Part shown: positions 7,381-13,217 of the stretch, piece after piece
Numbering within the stretch: position 1 is the stretch's first letter
Layout: each line of letters opens with the position of its first letter
Assembly: GCA_947454695.1 (NCBI GenBank)
Contig: CANGMW010000040.1
Location: forward strand, 1 to 13,217
Direction of reading: 5' to 3'
DNA length: 13,217 bases
DNA from: Comamonadaceae bacterium
Lineage (GTDB): Bacteria > Pseudomonadota > Gammaproteobacteria > Burkholderiales > Burkholderiaceae_C
Notes under the pieces: model-generated
Database searches by the model: none
What the model saw: only the letters and a program-made list of their open reading frames with translations
Told to the model about the DNA's origin: nothing
Made by a program: the position numbers and the translations under genes

Positions 7381-8168
7381 CCCCCCGAGACGCAGCTCAC
7401 GCCACCGTCCACTGCCATCCACTGGCCAGTGATGTGCTTGCCGGCATTGGACGCGTACAGCACGCACAAGCCTTTCAAATCTTCGTCATCACCCAGACGC
7501 AACAGCGGCGCGTGTGCCTTGAGCTTTTCAACGCCCATGGCCTCTAACGTGCCCGCAGTCATCTTGCTGGGGAAAAAGCCCGGGCAGATCGCGTTGACGT
7601 TGATGCTGTACTTACCCCACTCGGCGGCCAGCGCCCGGGTGAAGTTGATCACCGCACCTTTGGAGGTGTTGTAGGCAATCGTGTTCATGCCCGAGGGGTT
7701 GCCGCCCAGGCCTGCGATCGAGGCCACGTTGAGAATTCGGCCTGACTTGCGGGGGATCATGCTTTTCTTGGCAATCGCTTGACTGAGCAAAAAGTAGCCG
7801 CGAATGTTCAGGTTCATCACCTTGTCCCAGGCTTCAATGGGATGGTCTTCAGCGGGGGCACCCCAGGCAGCACCCGCGTTGTTGACCAGAATGTCCACCT
7901 GGCCCAAACGCTGCAAGGTTTCATCGGCCAGACGTTGAATCTCGCTTTCTTTGGCGCAGTCGGCGGCAATCCACTGCGCGTCAATGCCCGCGGCTTTGAG
8001 CTCAGCTGCAGCCTCTTCCAAGTCCGAGGCCTTGCGCGAGCTCAGCAGAATGCGCGCACCAGCCTCTCCCAAAGCATGGGCCATTTGCAGGCCCAGCCCA
8101 CGGGAACCGCCGGTCACCAAAGCAGTCTTACCGTGCAGATCGAATAATTGTTGAATCGTTTTGCTCAT
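7377..8168 (-). CDS. SDR-family oxidoreductase, NADP-type
   Basis: 263 aa, a typical classical SDR. Motifs: TGGSRGLG (19-26), Arg45 after the second strand (favouring NADP), NNAG (96-99), N121, catalytic S150 and YNTSK with Y166 and K170, then NAICPGFFPSKM and the C-terminal MAVDGG. The style is that of FabG / gluconate-5-dehydrogenase relatives acting on 3-hydroxyacyl or sugar-alcohol substrates. In this setting a 3-ketoacyl/3-hydroxyacyl or secondary alcohol substrate is the likelier reading, but the sequence does not decide it. The start is supported by AAGGAG 5 nt before the ATG, the best ribosome binding site in the cluster. It follows the small membrane protein by 21 nt and overlaps the thioesterase start by 4 nt. 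Confidence 0.9.
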   Translation of the reverse strand: MSKTIQQLFDLHGKTALVTGGSRGLGLQMAHALGEAGARILLSSRKASDLEEAAAELKAAGIDAQWIAADCAKESEIQRLADETLQRLGQVDILVNNAGAAWGAPAEDHPIEAWDKVMNLNIRGYFLLSQAIAKKSMIPRKSGRILNVASIAGLGGNPSGMNTIAYNTSKGAVINFTRALAAEWGKYSINVNAICPGFFPSKMTAGTLEAMGVEKLKAHAPLLRLGDDEDLKGLCVLYASNAGKHITGQWMAVDGGVSCVSGG

Positions 8169-8189
8169 GATGTCTCCTTGTTATAAAAA

Positions 8190-8396
8190 TCAGGGTTTAT
8201 CGATTGTGAGTTTGGACCGGATGTAGATCAGCACCACACCCAGCACCACCAAAAGTGCTCCGACACACTGAATGCTTCTGGCCAAGGTCGACTCACTCTG
8301 GTCAATAAAAAGGCTCAAGGCGATACCCATGAGCCCGCTGTAAATACCAATCCAGACCCAGCGTTGGATCGAGAGCAGGGTCTTGGCTTGGGTCAT
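8190..8396 (-). CDS. Small two-helix membrane protein, function unknown
   Basis: 68 aa from ATG 8396. I do not recognise it. It has two hydrophobic segments (about residues 12-31 and 40-60) joined by a short polar loop containing DQSEST, with a basic/polar tail RSKLTIDKP, so it should span the inner membrane twice with short ends. Its ATG shares one base with the stop of the upstream acyl-CoA dehydrogenase (TGATG), and the next SDR follows after 21 nt. It therefore sits inside the operon and is probably translated by reinitiation. A TTG one codon earlier is open but inferior. It may be an accessory or membrane-tethering component of the pathway, or simply a passenger. The operon position and clean hydrophobic pattern argue that it is a real gene. 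Confidence 0.72.
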   Translation of the reverse strand: MTQAKTLLSIQRWVWIGIYSGLMGIALSLFIDQSESTLARSIQCVGALLVVLGVVLIYIRSKLTIDKP

Positions 8397-10249
8397 CAAA
8401 AGGCCTCTTGGGGAAAGTCGGCACAGGTCCGATCACGGTTTTGAACCACCTGCAACCACGCGCCAATTTTGGGGAGCTCGTACTGAAAGAAGAAGCGGGC
8501 CGCCAACAGACGGCCTTGATTTTCCAGATCCGTCTGGCCTTGCTGCGTCGACACCACAAGGGTGGCCACGTCCAGCCAAATCCAGGCCAGCACCGTGTGT
8601 CCGAAAGCCTGCATATAGGGCACGGCATTGGCCAGCGCATCACCCGGCTCGCCGGTGGACCATGCCGCCTGGGTGGCGGTCGCCACCTGCTGCAATGCTT
8701 GAGCAAGTTGATCGGCATGCGCACGCAAGCTGCTGTGTGAACTGGCTTTTTGAATACTGGCCGTGATGCGCTGCGCCAAGAGCTGCAAGCCACGACCGTC
8801 TTCCATCAGCACCTTGCGTCCGAGCAAGTCCATGGCCTGAATGCCATGTGTGCCTTCGTGGATCATGTTCAAGCGGTTATCACGCCAGTACTGCTCCACC
8901 GGAAAGTCCCGGGTGTAGCCGTAGCCGCCGTGGATCTGAATGGCCAAACTGTTGGCCTCCAGGCACCATTCGCTGGGCCAACTTTTGGCAATCGGCGTGA
9001 GCACTTCGAGCAACAGGCGCGCATCGTCGGCGGATTGCGCATCGCCCGTGTGCTGCTCATCCACCAAGCGTGCACAGTACAAATCAAGCGCCAAAGAACC
9101 TTCACAATAAGATTTCTGCGCCAGCAACATGCGCTTCACATCCGCGTGTTCGATGATCGGGATCTGCGGCTTGGCCGCGTCTTTGCCTTGCGGGCCCATA
9201 GGGCGACCTTGCGGACGGTTGCGCGCATAGTCCAAAGATGCGTAATAACCCGCCATGCCCAGCATGGTGGCTGCCAGGCCGATACCGATGCGCGCTTCGT
9301 TCATCATGTGGAACATGCAGGCCAAACCTTTGCCGGCTTGCCCCACCAGATACCCCACGGCACCGGCGCCCTGCCCGTCCACCCCCGGTGTGGCGGTGAC
9401 GGGGTACTTGCCTTCACCGAAGTTCAGCAAGGTGTTCGTGGTGCCACGCCAGCCGCATTTGTGGTTCAAACCGGCCAGGGCCACGTCATTGCGAACACCG
9501 GTCAACTGACCTTGGGTGTCCACCAGCTTTTTAGGCACGATGAACAAAGAGATGCCACGCGTACCCGGCACCAGTTTGCCCGTGTCGTCAGGGATTTTTG
9601 CCAGAACCAGGTGGATGATGTTCTCGGTCAGCTCATGCTCGCCGGCCGAGATCCACATCTTGTTGCCCTTGAGCCGGTAGCGCGGCCCCAAAGGATCGGA
9701 CTCAAACCCTTCACCATCGGGCACGGCACGTGTGGCCACGTCTGACAGACTCGAGCCCGCTTGCGGCTCGCTCAGGCACATGGTGCCGGAAAAGCGCCCA
9801 GCAAACTCGTTCTTCGCAAACACCTCTTTTTGCAACGCGGTGCCGTGCGTCATCAGCAAATTGGCATTGCCCGAGGTGAGCATGCCCGAGCCGATGCTGG
9901 CCGAAGCACACGCAAAAAACGCGTTGGCTGCGGCCTCTACGGTGTAGGGCAGCTGCATGCCGCCCATCTCGTAGTCTTGGGCCGCGCTGAGCATGCCCGA
10001 GGCGGCATAGGCTTTTTGCGCGTCATGCGTGGCCTGGGGCAGGATCACTTTGTCGCCATCGAAGTGGGGTTCTTGCGTGTCCACCAAACGGTTGAACGGC
10101 GCGTATTTTTCTCGGGCGATGCGCTCGCACGTGTCCAGCACCGCGTCGAACGTTTCACGCGTGTGGTCCGTAAAACGCTCGCGCTGGTTCAGGCTGGACG
10201 CATCCAGCCACTGGTAGAGCAAAAAATCAACCGTGCTGCGTAGGCTCAT
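8396..10249 (-). CDS. Acyl-CoA dehydrogenase, large DmdC/FadE-like type
   Basis: 617 aa, the length of the large acyl-CoA dehydrogenases with an additional C-terminal domain, a group that includes 3-methylmercaptopropionyl-CoA dehydrogenase (DmdC) and several fatty-acid enzymes. Visible blocks: TMCLSEPQAGSSLSD (156-170, flavin/substrate region), KMWISAGEHELTENI (197-211), NHKCGWRGTTNTLLNFGE (262-279), FHMMNEARIGIGL (313-325), IHGGYGYTRDFPVEQYWRD (439-457) and HEGTHGIQAMDLLGRKV (464-480). E465 is in the place of the catalytic base. It would introduce the alpha,beta double bond in an acyl-CoA, passing electrons to ETF. Chain-length preference cannot be read. A weak GGGA lies about 7 nt before the ATG. 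It follows the thiolase by 49 nt, and its TGA overlaps the small membrane gene. A stretch at 280-297 is longer than I recall in DmdC. Confidence 0.92.
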   Translation of the reverse strand: MSLRSTVDFLLYQWLDASSLNQRERFTDHTRETFDAVLDTCERIAREKYAPFNRLVDTQEPHFDGDKVILPQATHDAQKAYAASGMLSAAQDYEMGGMQLPYTVEAAANAFFACASASIGSGMLTSGNANLLMTHGTALQKEVFAKNEFAGRFSGTMCLSEPQAGSSLSDVATRAVPDGEGFESDPLGPRYRLKGNKMWISAGEHELTENIIHLVLAKIPDDTGKLVPGTRGISLFIVPKKLVDTQGQLTGVRNDVALAGLNHKCGWRGTTNTLLNFGEGKYPVTATPGVDGQGAGAVGYLVGQAGKGLACMFHMMNEARIGIGLAATMLGMAGYYASLDYARNRPQGRPMGPQGKDAAKPQIPIIEHADVKRMLLAQKSYCEGSLALDLYCARLVDEQHTGDAQSADDARLLLEVLTPIAKSWPSEWCLEANSLAIQIHGGYGYTRDFPVEQYWRDNRLNMIHEGTHGIQAMDLLGRKVLMEDGRGLQLLAQRITASIQKASSHSSLRAHADQLAQALQQVATATQAAWSTGEPGDALANAVPYMQAFGHTVLAWIWLDVATLVVSTQQGQTDLENQGRLLAARFFFQYELPKIGAWLQVVQNRDRTCADFPQEAF

Positions 10250-10298
10250 GACATCCCGTGAAAATTAAAAGCAAGCTGAATGGGTACAAAGGTCGGAC

Positions 10299-11474
10299 TC
10301 AGAGCACCTCAAACACGCCCGCCGCGCCCATGCCGCCGCCAATGCACATGGTCACCACCACGCGCTTGGCGCCACGACGTTTGCCTTCAATCAGCGCATG
10401 GCCGGTCAGACGCTGACCGCTCACGCCGTAGGGATGGCCCACCGCAATTGCGCCACCGTTCACATTCAAACGATCGGCCGGGATGCCCAGCTTGTCACGG
10501 CAATAGAGCACCTGCACAGCAAACGCTTCATTGAGCTCCCACAGATCGATGTCCTTGATGCCCAGACCCAAACGCTTGAGCACTTTGGGGATGGCATACA
10601 CCGGGCCGATGCCCATTTCATCGGGCTCGCAACCCGCTACTGCAAAACCGAGAAAACGACCGATGGGCGCGAGACCGCGCTTGCTGGCCAGTTCTTCACT
10701 CATGATCACGCAAGCACCCGCGCCATCCGAGAACTGGCTGGCATTGCCAGCGGACACCACACCACCGGGCATGGCCGGCTTGATGGTGCTGATGCCTTCT
10801 TTGGTGGTACCTACACGCAGGCCTTCGTCGGCGCTGACGGTGACTTCTTTGGTGCGCAAGCCCATGACCGGATCGGCCACACCGGCCAACACGGTGATCG
10901 GTGCGATTTCGGCATTGAACAAGCCGGCAGCCTGGGCAGCACAAGCTTTTTGCTGGCTGGCTGCACCGTACTCGTCCATGGCATCACGGCCGATGTTGTA
11001 GCGCTTGGCCACTTGCTCGGCAGTTTGCAACATGTTCCAGTAAATCTCCGGCTTCATTTTGGCCAAAGACGGGTCTTGCAGCATGTGGGTGTTCATCTCT
11101 TGCTGCACACAGGAAATGCTCTCCACGCCGCCGGCCACATAGATGTCGCCTTCACCGGCGATCACACGCTGGGCAGCCAGGGCAATCGTTTGCAGGCCGG
11201 AAGAGCAAAAACGGTTAACCGTCATGCCCGACACATTCACCGGGCAGCCGGCCTTGAGCGCGATCTGGCGGGCAATGTTGGCGCCGGTCGCCCCTTCGGG
11301 GTTAGCGCAACCCATGATGACGTCTTCCACCTCTTGGGCGTCAATGCCGGCGCGCGCAATGGCGTGCTGAACGGCATGGCCGCCCAAAGTGGCGCCATGG
11401 GTCATGTTGAAAGCACCTTTCCAGCTCTTGGCCAGGGGCGTGCGTGCGGTCGAAACGATAACGGCTGAAGTCAT
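10299..11474 (-). CDS. Acetyl-CoA C-acyltransferase (thiolase)
   Basis: 391 aa, the normal length for a type II thiolase. The nucleophilic cysteine is C90 in NRFCSSGLQ; the other active-site elements are [21 protein letters not shown] with H347, and CIGGGMGA with C377. These match the Cys/His/Cys set of the family. It would cleave 3-ketoacyl-CoA with CoA to acetyl-CoA and a shortened acyl-CoA, the last step of a beta-oxidation round. Its neighbour encoding the 3-hydroxyacyl-CoA dehydrogenase makes the degradative (FadA-like) role more likely than acetoacetyl-CoA synthesis. The start is supported by AAAGGAT with a 7-nt spacer. The M20 peptidase gene ends 19 nt before it, inserted between the two classic partners of a fadBA pair. 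Confidence 0.95.
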   Translation of the reverse strand: MTSAVIVSTARTPLAKSWKGAFNMTHGATLGGHAVQHAIARAGIDAQEVEDVIMGCANPEGATGANIARQIALKAGCPVNVSGMTVNRFCSSGLQTIALAAQRVIAGEGDIYVAGGVESISCVQQEMNTHMLQDPSLAKMKPEIYWNMLQTAEQVAKRYNIGRDAMDEYGAASQQKACAAQAAGLFNAEIAPITVLAGVADPVMGLRTKEVTVSADEGLRVGTTKEGISTIKPAMPGGVVSAGNASQFSDGAGACVIMSEELASKRGLAPIGRFLGFAVAGCEPDEMGIGPVYAIPKVLKRLGLGIKDIDLWELNEAFAVQVLYCRDKLGIPADRLNVNGGAIAVGHPYGVSGQRLTGHALIEGKRRGAKRVVVTMCIGGGMGAAGVFEVL

Positions 11475-11493
11475 GGTGGGATCCTTTCAAAAA

Positions 11494-12987
11494 TCAGAAT
11501 GAATTGGCTTTGGCGCTTTCGCTCAAAAGCCGGTGGTAAAAGCGGATGGCATCGGCATAGTTGCTGATGGCCAGACGTTCATCGGTGCCATGGAAACGCT
11601 TGAGGTCCTGCGCATTGGCTCGAACCGGCGAGAACTTGAAGACATGGTCAGACAGTTCGCCATAGTGAATCGAGTCGGTGGCCGCGACCATCAGGCCGGG
11701 AGCGACCACGGCATCAGGAAAAATTTCACGGATGGTGGTGTTGAGCAAACGAAATTGGGCCGAGCTGGAAGGCGCCACTTTGGAGGCGTTCACGGCACCA
11801 GGCAAAGCCGTCATTTTGAATTTATCTGCACCCACCGCCTGCGTCACTTGCTGGCGGGCATGCTCGATCACCTGCTCTTTGGTGTCACCGGGCAACAAGC
11901 GGAAATTGACCGTGGCCTGGGCCCGGCCGGGCAAGACGTTCTCTTTGTTGCCTGCGTTCACGATGGTCAGCGCCGTGGTGGTGCGCAGCATGGCGTTGGA
12001 GCTGGGCGAGTTTTGCAACTGTTTTTGGACCAGGGGGCCAAACAGCCACAAGTTGGACAAGGCCACGCGGGAGAATCCCTGCATCTCGGGCGCCAGGGTG
12101 TCGAACATCTCAGCGGCCACGCCACGCAAGCCGCCGGGCAATTGCTGATCGTCCAAGCGCTTGAGCGCTGCGCTCATCATGGCAATCGCACTGGTGCCTT
12201 GAGGCGGCGGCATAGACGAATGCCCCGGCGTCGCCGAGACTTCCAGTTCCAATGAGAGGTAGCCTTTTTCTGCCACGCCGATGAGTGCCGCCGGTTGTTT
12301 GACACCGGGCACCACGCCATCGAGCACCAACAGGCCCTCATCGATCACGAAGTCGAGCTGCACTTGGCGCTCTTTGAGCAGTGCGGCGATCTTGGCGGCC
12401 CCACGCAAGCCCCCCACCTCTTCATCTGCACCATAGGCCAAGTAGATGGTTCGCTCAGGCACAAAGCCGCTGGCCAACAGCATCTCCACGGCTTCGAGCT
12501 GCGACAAGAGATTTCCTTTGTCGTCCCAAGAACCACGACCCCAAACAAAGCCGTCCTTGATTTCCCCCGAGAAGGGGGCCATCTGCCAGTCACCCTCCGT
12601 ACCCGGCGCCACGGGAACGACATCCTGGTGTGCCAACAGTAAGAGGGGCTTGGCTTTGGGGTTCGACCCGGGCCAGGTGTAGAGCAGACTCAGGTCGGCC
12701 ACCACCTCGCGTTTGAGCGTGGCATGAACCTTGGGAAAGCGCGATTGCAGCAAAGCATGAAACTGCCGGAACTGATCGGCATTGAGCAGCGCATTGTCCC
12801 TAGAAGACACGGTGCGCAGGCGCACGGCTTCGGCGAGCCGTGAAGCGGCCCCCTGCTCATCGAGCTGGATGGGGGCAAGCGCAGGCACAGCGAGTTGTCG
12901 CGAACCCTTGCGAAGGGTGTTGACGGTCAGCGCCGCTGCCAACAGCAGCACCAGTGCCAACACGCCAAGCAAGAGTTTTTTCAACAT
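11494..12987 (-). CDS. Membrane-anchored or exported M20 metallopeptidase, PM20D1-like
   Basis: 497 aa. Residues 1-24 form a basic-then-hydrophobic segment (MLKK followed by a Leu/Ala/Val run), so the enzyme is either a periplasm-facing anchored protein or cleaved and exported. M20 metal and catalytic residues are all visible: H120 and D122 in HQDVVPV, D155 in GRGSWDDKG, E189/E190 in ADEEVGG, D216 in VIDEG and H466 in FHGTDE. The dimerisation domain lies between (SATPGHSSMPPPQ). As I recall human PM20D1, similarity runs through LSNLWLFGPL, NAMLRTTTALTIVNAG and QATVNFRLLPG, and the overall length agrees. PM20D1 hydrolyses and forms N-fatty-acyl amino acids. A carboxypeptidase-S-like peptidase is the main alternative. 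Its ATG is 2 nt after the stop of the upstream beta-oxidation gene, suggesting coupling, and thiolase follows after 19 nt. Confidence 0.9.
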   Translation of the reverse strand: MLKKLLLGVLALVLLLAAALTVNTLRKGSRQLAVPALAPIQLDEQGAASRLAEAVRLRTVSSRDNALLNADQFRQFHALLQSRFPKVHATLKREVVADLSLLYTWPGSNPKAKPLLLLAHQDVVPVAPGTEGDWQMAPFSGEIKDGFVWGRGSWDDKGNLLSQLEAVEMLLASGFVPERTIYLAYGADEEVGGLRGAAKIAALLKERQVQLDFVIDEGLLVLDGVVPGVKQPAALIGVAEKGYLSLELEVSATPGHSSMPPPQGTSAIAMMSAALKRLDDQQLPGGLRGVAAEMFDTLAPEMQGFSRVALSNLWLFGPLVQKQLQNSPSSNAMLRTTTALTIVNAGNKENVLPGRAQATVNFRLLPGDTKEQVIEHARQQVTQAVGADKFKMTALPGAVNASKVAPSSSAQFRLLNTTIREIFPDAVVAPGLMVAATDSIHYGELSDHVFKFSPVRANAQDLKRFHGTDERLAISNYADAIRFYHRLLSESAKANSF

Positions 12988-12989
12988 GA

Positions 12990-13217
12990 TCAGACGCCGT
13001 TAAAGGATTTGCCGTCGGCCACCAACTTGGCCAGCAAAGGCGCCGGCTGCCAAAACTGCGCATCATCCAGCGGGTTTTGTGCAAAGCGGTTCATGGTCTG
13101 AACCACGTTGAACAGGCCCACCGTGTCGGCGTACTGCATAGGGCCACCGCGGTAAATGGGAAAGCCGTAGCCGGTCAGGTAAACCATGTCGATGTCGCTG
13201 GCCTTGGAGGCAATGCC
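12990..13217 (-). CDS. C-terminus of FadB/FadJ-type 3-hydroxyacyl-CoA dehydrogenase (partial)
   Basis: Only the last 75 residues are in the window; the 5' part lies beyond the right edge. The visible sequence begins GIASKASDIDMVYLTGYGFP and continues IYRGGPMQYADTVGL. This is the hallmark of the second C-terminal domain of multifunctional 3-hydroxyacyl-CoA dehydrogenase/enoyl-CoA hydratase proteins (FadB, FadJ and relatives). It would oxidise 3-hydroxyacyl-CoA with NAD, and in the bifunctional form also hydrate enoyl-CoA. Whether the N-terminal hydratase half is present cannot be seen. It is the most upstream gene of the visible cluster and its stop is 2 nt before the M20 peptidase start. Confidence 0.9.
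   Translation of the reverse strand, partial: GIASKASDIDMVYLTGYGFPIYRGGPMQYADTVGLFNVVQTMNRFAQNPLDDAQFWQPAPLLAKLVADGKSFNGV

Noticed and set aside
7381..7467. 29-codon N-terminal extension of the thioesterase
   Set aside because: It is entirely inside the coding end of the SDR, and the protein from 7380 already has full family length.
4692..9000. Shared 18-bp string near 4692 and near 8985
   Set aside because: Both copies encode the LTPIAK motif of the two acyl-CoA dehydrogenases, so this is protein homology and not a mobile repeat.
8750..9745. Long plus-strand open frame of 331 codons opposite the acyl-CoA dehydrogenase
   Set aside because: It is antisense to a gene with clear family motifs. 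The translation is His/Arg/Gln-rich with no recognisable domain, as expected of a shadow frame in GC-rich DNA.
10398..11468. Long plus-strand open frame of 356 codons opposite the thiolase
   Set aside because: It is a shadow of a perfectly conserved thiolase, and its composition is typical of an antisense frame.
11533..12255. Plus-strand open frame of 240 codons opposite the M20 peptidase
   Set aside because: It is antisense to a gene with all M20 ligands, with no domain and no ribosome binding site noticed.
1..13217. CRISPR array, tRNA, rRNA, insertion sequence or toxin-antitoxin pair
   Set aside because: No spaced direct repeats, cloverleaf, transposase motifs or paired small genes were seen on either strand.

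Overview
The window looks like a chromosomal segment of a Burkholderiales betaproteobacterium, probably Comamonadaceae (Limnohabitans/Rhodoferax/Polaromonas-like). This rests on protein style, moderately high GC and the style of the fatty-acid catabolic cluster; no rRNA or other marker gene is present, so the placement is an inference.

Left part (1-3244, + strand): the 3' end of an unidentified gene (1-191), then a 65-bp AT-rich gap, then a large inner-membrane c-di-GMP signalling protein (about 995 aa). Its order is signal anchor, periplasmic domain, seven-helix membrane module, PAS, GGDEF and EAL. The GGDEF signature is degenerate (GGDAF, no RxxD I-site), while every EAL catalytic residue I checked is present. 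It is therefore predicted to act mainly as a c-di-GMP phosphodiesterase. This gene is visibly richer in AT than the rest.

Right part (3261-13217, all - strand, so transcription runs right to left): a tightly packed acyl-CoA / beta-oxidation gene cluster. In transcription order it holds the C-terminus of a FadB/FadJ-type 3-hydroxyacyl-CoA dehydrogenase; an N-terminally anchored M20 peptidase strongly resembling PM20D1 (N-acyl amino acid hydrolase); a thiolase; a DmdC/FadE-like acyl-CoA dehydrogenase; a 68-aa two-helix membrane protein; an NADP-type SDR; a PaaI-like hotdog thioesterase; and a CurA/LTB4DH-type NADP-dependent double-bond reductase. A hairpin follows, then an AidB-type acyl-CoA dehydrogenase and an NAD-type SDR. 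Most gaps are 2-50 nt, and three junctions overlap or nearly abut (TGATG, ATGA, 2-nt gap), which indicates co-transcription and translational coupling. The largest gap (61 nt, between the double-bond reductase and aidB) carries a 14-bp hairpin followed by a short U-run, a possible terminator or attenuator.

How it works together: the dehydrogenase, hydratase/3-hydroxyacyl-CoA dehydrogenase and thiolase supply the core of a beta-oxidation spiral. The SDRs, the double-bond reductase and the thioesterase suit unusual, branched or oxygenated acyl chains or CoA recycling. The PM20D1-like hydrolase suggests that the acyl groups may arrive as N-acyl amino acids (lipoamino acids); that link is the most interesting hypothesis here. 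No transcriptional regulator, CoA ligase, mobile element, tRNA, rRNA or CRISPR array was seen.
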